Source of the DNA: Candidatus Desantisbacteria bacterium CG1_02_38_46
Lineage (GTDB): Bacteria > Desantisbacteria > UBA1551 > UBA1559
Direction of reading: 5' to 3'
DNA length: 11,335 nt
Assembly: GCA_001871015.1 (NCBI GenBank)
Contig: MNUO01000111.1
Coordinates: 1-11,335 of the forward strand
In this document: piece after piece, positions 5,742-11,335 of the stretch
How positions within the stretch are numbered: position 1 is the first letter of the stretch
Layout: every line of letters starts with the position of its first letter
The notes under the pieces: model-generated
Databases searched by the model: none
The model's input: the letters and a program-made list of their open reading frames with translations, nothing else
What the model was told of the DNA's origin: nothing
Position numbers and translations under genes: made by a program

Positions 5742-6734
5742 CTAAAAAACTGAAAAACCACTGAAATACAATCTTGCACCTGTAGCCAGTGAATAGAAAA
5801 AGTAACCAGTTCCACTGGCGGTGGTATTATCGTAACCATACATATATCCGGTTGTACCTTCAATAAATATTCCAAATTTCCCAAGAAAAGCTTCCACTCC
5901 TCCCTTGGCGTGTAAACCAATACCTAATGAATTCCCGGAAAGCGATAAATTATATGCAGAAGCACTATTCGGACCGAACGTATAAAGGAAATTTCCGCCG
6001 TATCCGTAGTAAAAACTGAATCTTCCCGGTCTATGAAAAGCAACATCAAAATCAGCCAGCACTATGTTCCCGGGCATAAATACAAGACCGATTTCCAGTC
6101 CCTTGCGTGCATCAATGAATGTTTTTAAAGTAACGCCTGGTATCATGCCGAAACTACCATCACCCCACTCGCCTGTAAATTTTACGCCAAAAGCACTGCC
6201 TTTGGTTCTTAAATCAAAAGCGGACGGCACAGAAGCTTCAATTTCTGAAAGGGGCTTTGTCGGTAAACCTGCTATTTTATTAGCGAGATTGAAAGTAGCA
6301 GCAGAAAGCAGGTTTTCCGAAGGACATTCTTCTCTTTCCGCCTGTTCAATCCTACCTGATTTTACATCCACACTTTTTAAATTCAGTAAATAATTGAAAC
6401 CTACTTTTCCAACAGAGCCGACAAAAACTTTTTGTGCGCCAAGTAATTGGCCTGCTTCAGCAATCGCTTTTTCTGTTGCCCCTGACAATTGAAATTTCTG
6501 CTCTTCTAGCACGCTCTCCACATTTTCGCGACTCACAATAATAAATTTCTTCGTATTTACCAGCTGTGTTCTTAAGGAATCTGAGAGAATCTTTGCTGTC
6601 TTCTCACTGATTCCTTCACCAACCTCCAAATCCAGCACTGCCACTACGACCTTTTCTTCTGCTCTTGCCAGTGAAAAATAACCGCTGACAATCACCAATA
6701 ACACTAATAAAAAAACAATTCTTCGATTTACCAT
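5742..6734 (-). CDS. Secreted CsgG-like domain protein with C-terminal outer-membrane beta-barrel region
   Basis: A 330-residue envelope protein. Residues 1-25 are a signal peptide (RR, a long hydrophobic run, then LARA|EE). Residues about 28-155 resemble the CsgG/LpoB-type periplasmic domain: KVVVAVLDLEVGEG, SDSLRTQLVNTKKFIIVSRENVESVLEEQ, then AGQLLGAQKVFVGSVGK and LKSVDVKSGRI. Residues about 165-330 are Gly- and aromatic-rich alternating strands (FYYGYGGNFLYTFG, GTTGYMYGY) ending in RLYFSGFSVF. A C-terminal Phe with alternating hydrophobics is the usual outer-membrane barrel insertion signal. It therefore probably sits in the outer membrane with a periplasmic N-domain; its role is unknown. 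ATG 6734-6732 has GGAG at 7 nt. Its upstream 119-nt spacer is full of palindromes. It lies 35 nt before dprA and may share its transcript. There is no sign of curli genes, so it is probably not true CsgG. Confidence 0.8.
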   Translation of the reverse strand: MVNRRIVFLLVLLVIVSGYFSLARAEEKVVVAVLDLEVGEGISEKTAKILSDSLRTQLVNTKKFIIVSRENVESVLEEQKFQLSGATEKAIAEAGQLLGAQKVFVGSVGKVGFNYLLNLKSVDVKSGRIEQAEREECPSENLLSAATFNLANKIAGLPTKPLSEIEASVPSAFDLRTKGSAFGVKFTGEWGDGSFGMIPGVTLKTFIDARKGLEIGLVFMPGNIVLADFDVAFHRPGRFSFYYGYGGNFLYTFGPNSASAYNLSLSGNSLGIGLHAKGGVEAFLGKFGIFIEGTTGYMYGYDNTTASGTGYFFYSLATGARLYFSGFSVF

Positions 6735-6768
6735 TTCTTTACTCCTCGTATAATATATTTTGACCTGC

Positions 6769-6826
6769 CCACGACTTCACCAGACCTATCTCGTGGTACC
6801 AACGCAAAACGTTGGTCGGGTACCAC
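6769..6826. promoter_or_regulatory. Nested and competing hairpins in the leader of the CsgG-like gene
   Basis: In the 119-nt spacer, the plus strand reads GTGGTA-CCAACG (6793-6804), loop CAAAA, CGTTGG (6810-6815), a 5-nt bulge TCGGG, then TACCAC (6821-6826): a 12-bp interrupted hairpin. The TCGTGG at 6791-6796 can instead pair with CCACGA at 6769-6774, so the two structures exclude one another. No T-run follows on the transcribed strand, so it is not a standard terminator. It could be a regulatory leader or another inserted palindrome. The loop of the second pairing contains CAGACCTA, as in the array at 7162-7298. Confidence 0.5.
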
Positions 6827-6836
6827 AAACAAGGTT

Positions 6837-6849
6837 CTGACGAAGTCAG
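6837..6849. repeat. Small palindrome CTGAC-GAA-GTCAG
   Basis: A 5-bp hairpin with a 3-nt loop, 4 nt after the stop codon of the zinc-ribbon gene in the transcribed direction. No T-run follows, so a terminator role is unlikely. It adds to the run of palindromes in this spacer. Confidence 0.45.
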
Positions 6850-6853
6850 GTTC

Positions 6854-7081
6854 TTATTTTGCAAAAGGCCCTTTAATAAACCCCGCGACATTTCCCTCCT
6901 TTCGTCCAAAAAAAGAATTGCCGCACTTTGGACATTTTTTTAATTTTTCATTAAAGATTTGGCCGCACTTTTTACATACAGTAAACTTTATCTTACAGAC
7001 CTGGCAGAAAGGCGGCTCCAAACAACTAAACTCCAGCTCCGCTTCGCAGAAAGGACACTTGCATTTCTTTGACTTCTTCAT
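6854..7081 (-). CDS. Small protein with four CxxC pairs (double zinc ribbon)
   Basis: A 75-residue protein whose cysteines form four CxxC knuckles: C9/C12, C26/C29, C36/C39 and C50/C53, with extra C7 and C20. The last pair (KKCPKCGNSFFG) is a typical zinc-ribbon knuckle. It most likely binds two zinc ions. I recognise no named family; such miniproteins can bind nucleic acid or partner proteins. ATG 7081-7079 has GAGG 5 nt upstream, which supports real translation. It stands alone between two repeat-rich spacers, 119 nt before the CsgG-like gene. The basic N-terminus (MKKSKKCK) would suit nucleic-acid contact, but that is inference. Confidence 0.75.
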   Translation of the reverse strand: MKKSKKCKCPFCEAELEFSCLEPPFCQVCKIKFTVCKKCGQIFNEKLKKCPKCGNSFFGRKEGNVAGFIKGPFAK

Positions 7082-7161
7082 AAATACCTCAGGCTATCAA
7101 ATTCGTGCATCGTGCTTCGTACATAGTGCATTCTAATCGCCCACAATCCCCATGCTTTCTT

Positions 7162-7298
7162 GTCATCAGACCTACTTGGTCATCAGACCTACTTGGTCGT
7201 TAGACCTACTTGGTCGTTAGACCTACTTGGTCGTTAGACCTACTTGGTCGTTAGACCTACTTGGTCATCAGACCTACTTGGTCGTTAGACCTACTTGG
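7162..7298. repeat. 17-bp tandem array, eight copies, two spacer variants
   Basis: The core GACCTACTTGG begins at 7169, 7186, 7203, 7220, 7237, 7254, 7271 and 7288, an exact 17-nt period. Cores are separated by TCATCA or TCGTTA; including the one before the first core the order is A, A, B, B, B, B, A, B. GGTC and GACC flank each spacer, so every unit can form a 4-bp hairpin with a tetraloop. On the minus strand each unit reads GTAGGTC-TAAC-GACC or its TGAT variant, that is, a hairpin preceded by GTAG, as in the elements at 4471-4570. The last core runs into GGCGCC. Confidence 0.95.
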
Positions 7299-7301
7299 CG
7301 C

Positions 7302-7317
7302 CATAGGGCGACCTATG
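7302..7317. repeat. Hairpin CATAGG-GCGA-CCTATG
   Basis: A perfect 6-bp stem with a 4-nt loop adjoining the last unit of the 17-bp array. No T-run follows on the minus strand, so it is not an intrinsic terminator for the IscU-like gene. It may mark the array boundary. Confidence 0.5.
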
Positions 7318-7361
7318 TCGAAAGCAAGAAGGGAGGGAATAGGAGGATTTCTTTTATGTTT

Positions 7362-7379
7362 GTCATTTGTCATTTGTCA
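7362..7379. repeat. GTCATTT heptamer repeat at the end of the IscU-like gene
   Basis: GTCATTT occurs at 7362-7368 and 7369-7375 and continues as GTCA at 7376-7379. On the minus strand this gives TTGACA-AATGACA-AATGACA. It overlaps the IscU-like stop codon (TGA at 7372-7370), so the repeat provides the last residues and the stop. Confidence 0.6.
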
Positions 7380-7765
7380 AGACCTGACACCTTTTTTCTT
7401 AAATAATCCTCAATTGCCTTGTGAAGTGCATCTGCACCTAAATTTGAACAGTGCATCTTATTCGGAGGAAGTCCGCCGAGTTCCTGCGCTACAAGTGCAT
7501 TTGTTATTTTTATTGCTTCTTCTATAGTTTTTCCTTTAGCCATTTCACTAACTATTGAAGAAACAGCTATTGCTGCCCCGCAGCCCATAGTTTTAAACTT
7601 TATATCTTGTATAGTTTTCCCGTCTGGCGCAATTTTTATGTAAAATGACATTATGTCGCCGCAGACAGGATTTCCAACTTCTCCGACTCCATCAGCATTC
7701 TCTATTTCGCCGACATTCCTCGGATTCTTGAAATGGTTTAATACTTTTTCTGAGTAAAACGGCAT
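7370..7765 (-). CDS. IscU/NifU-type iron-sulfur cluster scaffold protein
   Basis: A 131-residue scaffold on which Fe-S clusters are built from cysteine-desulfurase sulfur and iron, then passed to apoproteins. The fold's three cysteines are all present: C35 in GNPVCGD (with D37), C62 in TMGCGAAIA and C106 in NKMHCSNLGADAL. The N-terminus (YSEKVLNHFKNPRNVG) is classic for the family. There are no C-terminal Nfu or ferredoxin extensions, so it is the short IscU or NifU-N form. ATG 7765-7763 follows a strong GGGGGAG site. It lies 21 nt after the MBL-fold gene and is probably co-transcribed; no cysteine desulfurase is in the window. The last residues, VSGLDK, appear to come from repeat sequence rather than the conserved fold. 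Confidence 0.95.
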   Translation of the reverse strand: MPFYSEKVLNHFKNPRNVGEIENADGVGEVGNPVCGDIMSFYIKIAPDGKTIQDIKFKTMGCGAAIAVSSIVSEMAKGKTIEEAIKITNALVAQELGGLPPNKMHCSNLGADALHKAIEDYLRKKVSGLDK

Positions 7766-7786
7766 ATTCTCCCCCTTGTAATATTT

Positions 7787-8620
7787 TCAAATTACGATAC
7801 TCTTGAGTTCCCTCACCGCAAAAAGATTAAACCTGTATCTTTTAGACTCGCATAATTTTTTATACTTTGCTTCAATTTCTTCAAGTTCATCATCCTTTCT
7901 GTCTGGATCATGATGGAAAAACCCAAGGTTTTTTATATCTGAATCGTCGGCAAGCATAATTGCCTGCATGAAAGTGGAATGACCCCATCCCTGCCTTGTT
8001 TTGTATTCCTCCTCTGTAAATTGCGCATCATGAATGAGATATGTTGCATTTTTGCAGAATGCTATAAATTCGCCTCTTGAAGTCCTGGGGTTTTCTAAAC
8101 CAAGTTCGTTGTCAGTGATAAAAACAAATGATTTATCTCCTTTTTCTATCCTGATACCCATGGCAAAAATCGGGTGATTGGTCTGTATAATTTTTATAAT
8201 ATGCCCGTCAAAATCATATTGCTGGCGGGACAGCTCTGTAAAATTTATTTTTGATTTCAATTCTGAAAAACTTACTGGAAAATATTCGTAAGACATCTGG
8301 CTGGTAAAAATATCTTTGAGTCGTTTATAGGAACTTGTTCGCCCAAAAATATTTATGAGCGTGTTCCCTGAATAAATCGGCTTGAAAAAAGGGAATCCGA
8401 GTATGTGGTCCCAGTGAGAATGCGTTATGAACATATCTATGTTGGAAACTTTTCTTTTTATCAGGCTATCGCCCAGCTTCCTTATTCCTGTGCCTGCATC
8501 AATTATAAAAATCCTGTTTTCAAAAATTACTTCAACACAGGTTGTATTGCCACCGTATTTCATCATCCTGCTGTCTGGAACAGGAATAGAGCCCCGGCAG
8601 CCCCAAAATTTTATTTTCAT
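7787..8620 (-). CDS. MBL-fold metallo-hydrolase (phosphodiesterase-like)
   Basis: A 277-residue metallo-beta-lactamase-fold protein. It opens MKIKFWGCRGSIPVPDS with YGGNTTCVEV (22-31), the form seen in a broad group of MBL-fold phosphodiesterase-like hydrolases. The HxHxDH metal motif is H67-S-H69-W-D71-H72, followed by H149 (QTNHP), FITDNE (168-172), the bridging Asp in LIHDAQF (D198), GWGHST (211-216) and FFHHDP (235-239). A complete set of dinuclear metal ligands is therefore likely. The substrate is unknown; related proteins act on cyclic nucleotides, RNA or other phosphodiesters. ATG 8620-8618 has AGGAG 6 nt upstream, lying just past the aspartate dehydrogenase stop (11-nt gap), which indicates an operon with its neighbours on both sides. 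Confidence 0.88.
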   Translation of the reverse strand: MKIKFWGCRGSIPVPDSRMMKYGGNTTCVEVIFENRIFIIDAGTGIRKLGDSLIKRKVSNIDMFITHSHWDHILGFPFFKPIYSGNTLINIFGRTSSYKRLKDIFTSQMSYEYFPVSFSELKSKINFTELSRQQYDFDGHIIKIIQTNHPIFAMGIRIEKGDKSFVFITDNELGLENPRTSRGEFIAFCKNATYLIHDAQFTEEEYKTRQGWGHSTFMQAIMLADDSDIKNLGFFHHDPDRKDDELEEIEAKYKKLCESKRYRFNLFAVRELKSIVI

Positions 8621-8631
8621 AAAGTTCTCCT

Positions 8632-9441
8632 TTAAGTTCCTATTTTCACAGTATCGGCAATTTGCTTAAGAGTTGCCATTGCTGAGAGCACTGCAAGATA
8701 ACTCGTCTTTGGATTTTCTAAAGACGGTAGATTTTCTGCAGATGTAGTGAACCTGCCATGTTCCCCTTTTACTTCAATCTCGTGGACATTGGTAGATAAT
8801 TGAGGGGAGGTGAGTATACGCACATTCGTCTTCTTAGCACCCACACCTGCAAGACTTAAAGTAGCTGCAACATTTATGTTTGCCGGAAAGCCTGCTACTG
8901 CTTCAAGTGCAGTTCCCTCAAACAGAAGGGTTTCCTCTTTAATCTCATTTAGTTTTATGTGGTTCTTGTCAATAAATGGTGCGCCTTCAAAACCCTTAGG
9001 TGGTTTACGTGTAGTAAGCGTAATGGATTCAATCTCGCCAATCGCTGCAGCTTTGATACCATCCAGCCCCACAATCGCACCGGATGGAAGGTAGAGATGG
9101 ACACCACGCCTTCTCACGAGATCGAGCAGGCTCTGATTTTCCAGGATGCAGCCCGTGCTCATAACCATTGTGTCTTTACCTTTTTCGCAACACTTTCTAA
9201 CAATTTCTTTACACACATCCTTGGACGCGGATTCTACAACAAGGTCCGATTCATCTATCAACCTCTCCATTTCGAGAATTCTGGGTCTATTTATGAGGTT
9301 ATCTGCTAATTGCTTTGTCTTCTTGGGCAAAATATCACAGATTGCCACAAGTGCCATATGTGGCAACTGCGCATCAATAAACTTGCACAACTGGCTGCCG
9401 ATTGTGCCGCAACCTATCACACCTACTTTAATCTTCTCCAT
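8632..9441 (-). CDS. nadX: L-aspartate dehydrogenase
   Basis: A 269-residue NAD(P)-dependent aspartate dehydrogenase, which turns L-aspartate to iminoaspartate for NadA in de novo NAD synthesis and stands in for oxygen-dependent NadB in many anaerobes. The N-terminal Rossmann fold has KVGVIGCGTIGSQLC (5-19) with D36 after the second strand. The catalytic half shows LPSGAIVGLDGIKAA (118-132), AGFPANINVAATLSLAG (183-199) and NVHEIEVKGEHGRF (218-231), where H220 matches the family's catalytic His. I chose ATG 9441-9439, with GGAGG 9 nt upstream. The frame is open further upstream, but that part only overlaps the ATPase gene in another frame. The start overlaps the ATPase subunit I stop by 14 nt, implying coupling. 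No nadA or nadC is visible. Confidence 0.92.
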   Translation of the reverse strand: MEKIKVGVIGCGTIGSQLCKFIDAQLPHMALVAICDILPKKTKQLADNLINRPRILEMERLIDESDLVVESASKDVCKEIVRKCCEKGKDTMVMSTGCILENQSLLDLVRRRGVHLYLPSGAIVGLDGIKAAAIGEIESITLTTRKPPKGFEGAPFIDKNHIKLNEIKEETLLFEGTALEAVAGFPANINVAATLSLAGVGAKKTNVRILTSPQLSTNVHEIEVKGEHGRFTTSAENLPSLENPKTSYLAVLSAMATLKQIADTVKIGT

Positions 9442-11335
9442 TATTCTTAACCTCCATATATTTATACTCTTTACCGAATGGTCTGAATTCTTTACCACCA
9501 CCTTCATAGAACTTGGTGAAAAATTCCACATATTGAAGACGCAGGGAATGGACAAAACCGCCAAAAGCATTTATTACAATATTCAGAAAATGTCCAACAA
9601 CAGTTATTAAAATTGCCACAATAACCCCAATAATTGGAATATCCATAGCAGATTGTGCCATAACATTCACAGCCATTGCAATTCCAGCAGTAGCCATACC
9701 CAGAGCAAGAAGCCTTGAAAAAGAAAGGACATCGCCTACCAGACACCCTGTAATTGTTGAATAAATTGCATACACACCCATAAATAAACGGATGAGCAAT
9801 CCGCCTGTGATATTTATAAAATTATAGAAAAAGATATTTCCGATACCAAAAATTACCATTCCAAGAGAGATTGGAAAAAGAATTCCTGGCAGTAATTTCA
9901 TAAGCGCAAGGGCTAATAATGGCAACCCGCATACCACCATCAACTGGCTGAATGGGTCACAGAAGGCATCCAGAGGTGCTCCCTGCCTCATCAACTTATA
10001 TACCTTCAAACCGAGTCCATAACATACCTGTATAAATCCTAAGGCAAGAGCTATCGCAAGAAATATAATTGGATTTTTCATAGGGTCAAAAATCATCAAT
10101 TTCTTAAGCCCGCTCAAAAATGAGAAAACCGCAAATCTATCAATAGCATCTCCGAACCATCCCCCTGTAATTGCCCCAGCAAAAATTGTAAAAAGTCCTC
10201 CCCAGAATAGAATATACACTAACCGATTTGGTTTCAATTTTGAACGACGGATGAATATATACATAAGAAGCATTAAAACAATACCATAACCGGCATCTGT
10301 GAGACAGAGTCCAAAATAGATTATGAAAAATGGAGCAAGCAGCGGTGTTGGGTCTAACTCTTTATAATTTGGTGTTCCATATAGACATGTCAACATTTCA
10401 AATGGCTTAACTGTCCTTGTGTTTTCAAGTGCCACCGGTGGTTCCTCACCCTCCTCTGGTTTAACAGTGAGGAGCTCTATTTCTTTAAACTTTTCTTTCA
10501 AATCCTCTGTTAATTTTTTTAAATCCTTTTTCCTTGTCCAGCCATCGAGAATAAAAGTATGAGGAAAGTAAAAAAATTGTTCTTTAGATTCCTCCTTGTT
10601 CTTAACATTGAGTAGATAATCATAAAAAACCATCAGCTTAATCTTTTCTGCTTTTAGTTTCTGTGCCCTCTTTTGAATTTCAGAGATTCGTGCATAAATT
10701 TCGCTCAATTCCTTTTCAATTTCCTCTATTCGTTCTTTTGCAGTTTTCTGAATTGATGGTAATTCTATCCTCGTGAAATTATAATCTTCTGGCTTAAACT
10801 TTTCTATATCTTCCTTTAAAAAAGCAAGTAATAGATGCACTTTTTCTTCATCCTGACTTACTACCTCTAAAGAAAACCTGCCTTCAAATTCTTTCTTGAT
10901 ATTATCCTGAAATAATGGAAAGAGTTTTAATGGCAGCGTCCCAGGAATTAATTCAGTAAATTCTAGCCCTTTGATTTCACACAGGACAACCGAAAGGTTT
11001 AACCAGGGAAGGAAAGTTTCAAGTTCTTTTTTAAAATGTTCTTCGCGAGTTAAAAGTTTATTAAATTCCTCCTGGATTGATTGGACTTCTTGCTGGATTT
11101 TGTCCTGGTCGAGGTTTATCATGCTCGCAAAGTCCTTTTCACTTAGAATAATTTTCTCTGGAATAATTCCAGAAAGCAATCCTTTTTTTTCCTCGAGGCT
11201 CTCAAGATATTTTATTGCCTGCTCTAATCCCGCAATCTTCTCAATAACCTCCTCTCTGGAACTAATCTGCGACACAAACTTGTCTGCAGATGGCATCGTT
11301 GCAACATCCTCACTTCCACTTCCAGAGTGCCTACT
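9428..11335 (-). CDS. ntpI: V-type ATP synthase/ATPase subunit I (5' end outside window)
   Basis: Subunit I (a-subunit homologue) of a V/A-type ATPase, forming the peripheral stalk and the stator half-channel for H+ or Na+. The frame stays open to the window edge (13 further codons before the first in-window ATG at 11296), so the true start lies outside and only a short N-terminal part is missing. Counting from that ATG, residues about 1-300 are hydrophilic with coiled-coil stretches (about 14-95 and 185-220). About eight membrane segments follow (near 322-349, 357-382, 407-430, 452-470, 472-490, 496-520, 529-549, 553-575). FGLCLTDAGYG (328-338) and SFSRLLALGMATAGIA (525-540) are family motifs; R528 fits the essential channel arginine. 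The C-terminus FVHSLRLQYVEFFTKFYEGGG is diagnostic. The next gene downstream is aspartate dehydrogenase, not the proteolipid K subunit. Confidence 0.96.
   Translation of the reverse strand, partial: SRHSGSGSEDVATMPSADKFVSQISSREEVIEKIAGLEQAIKYLESLEEKKGLLSGIIPEKIILSEKDFASMINLDQDKIQQEVQSIQEEFNKLLTREEHFKKELETFLPWLNLSVVLCEIKGLEFTELIPGTLPLKLFPLFQDNIKKEFEGRFSLEVVSQDEEKVHLLLAFLKEDIEKFKPEDYNFTRIELPSIQKTAKERIEEIEKELSEIYARISEIQKRAQKLKAEKIKLMVFYDYLLNVKNKEESKEQFFYFPHTFILDGWTRKKDLKKLTEDLKEKFKEIELLTVKPEEGEEPPVALENTRTVKPFEMLTCLYGTPNYKELDPTPLLAPFFIIYFGLCLTDAGYGIVLMLLMYIFIRRSKLKPNRLVYILFWGGLFTIFAGAITGGWFGDAIDRFAVFSFLSGLKKLMIFDPMKNPIIFLAIALALGFIQVCYGLGLKVYKLMRQGAPLDAFCDPFSQLMVVCGLPLLALALMKLLPGILFPISLGMVIFGIGNIFFYNFINITGGLLIRLFMGVYAIYSTITGCLVGDVLSFSRLLALGMATAGIAMAVNVMAQSAMDIPIIGVIVAILITVVGHFLNIVINAFGGFVHSLRLQYVEFFTKFYEGGGKEFRPFGKEYKYMEVKNNGED

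Larger units (their letters stand above)
7082..7369. other. Intergenic region without genes, repeat-rich
   Basis: This 288-nt gap separates the IscU-like gene from the zinc-ribbon gene. From 7369 down it holds copies of a GTCATTT heptamer repeat, a purine-rich stretch on the plus strand (7322-7350), a 6-bp hairpin (7302-7317), the 17-bp tandem array (7162-7298) and a short degenerate stretch near 7102-7134 with repeated GTGCAT. I see no convincing promoter, terminator or small ORF with a ribosome-binding site. Confidence 0.7.

Noticed and set aside
6633-6650. GTAGTGGCAGTGCTG on the minus strand within the CsgG-like gene resembles the GTAG-headed element.
   Set aside because: It encodes the conserved V-V-V-A-V-L-D strand and has no matching second arm, so the similarity is best explained by codons.
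6745-6760. TATAAT-like sequence upstream of the CsgG-like gene.
   Set aside because: On the plus strand it faces away from any gene. On the minus strand (TATTAT) it lies almost on the ribosome-binding site, with no clear -35.
7162-7298. Tandem array considered as a CRISPR.
   Set aside because: Units are 17 nt with 6-nt non-unique spacers of two types; there are no unique spacers and no cas genes.
7344-7378. Possible minus-strand promoter TTGACA with a weak CATAAA about 16 nt downstream, at the end of the IscU-like gene.
   Set aside because: The TTGACA is part of a heptamer repeat and the -10 is poor; too weak to annotate.
9442-9570. N-terminal extension of aspartate dehydrogenase from a start at 9570.
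   Set aside because: The extension precedes the Rossmann GxGxxG strand, lies in the ATPase coding sequence in another frame and looks like no domain; ATG 9441 has a GGAGG site.

Overview
The window is a gene-dense stretch of bacterial chromosome, moderately AT-rich by eye, with every supported gene on the minus strand, so transcription runs from high to low coordinates. An outer-membrane-type beta-barrel C-terminus (gene at 5742-6734) points to a diderm. A V-type ATPase subunit, an aspartate dehydrogenase and abundant short palindromic repeats fit an anaerobic, probably uncultivated, bacterial lineage. I cannot name the phylum from sequence alone.

Layout in transcription order. (1) 11335-9428: V-type ATPase subunit I, 5' end outside the window, overlapping by 14 nt an L-aspartate dehydrogenase (9441-8632); then after 11 nt an MBL-fold hydrolase (8620-7787) and after 21 nt an IscU/NifU-type Fe-S scaffold (7765-7370). 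The tight spacing suggests one transcript. (2) 7369-7082: a non-coding gap with a 17-bp tandem array (7162-7298), a small hairpin and a heptamer repeat. (3) A four-CxxC zinc-ribbon miniprotein (7081-6854), a palindrome-rich spacer, and a secreted CsgG-like/beta-barrel envelope protein (6734-5742). (4) The widely conserved DNA-handling block dprA (5706-4567), topA (4452-2386), xerC/D-like recombinase (2343-1474). (5) After a short gap with a promoter candidate, two amidohydrolase_2-like genes sharing an ATGA overlap: the first (1382-618) has lost every expected metal ligand, the second (621 to beyond position 1) keeps those visible.

The most striking feature is a family of short hairpins headed by GTAG. 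This is the same kind of foot tetranucleotide that REP elements carry and that REP-associated Y1 transposases (RAYTs) recognise. Four GCAGAG-type copies form an array between dprA and topA, the first copy supplying the dprA stop codon. Further copies lie in frame inside topA and dprA, where they are translated into linker peptides containing Ser-Gly-Arg-Val-Tyr/His-Ser-Ala. At least two other stem sequences share the head. Other repeat-like sequences form the C-termini of TopA and of the IscU-like protein and occupy the place of the xerC ribosome-binding site. Palindromes have thus repeatedly entered gene ends and linkers here. No RAYT or other transposase gene is present in the window.

No tRNA, rRNA, CRISPR array or convincing intrinsic terminator was seen. 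Intergenic gaps are all under 300 nt.
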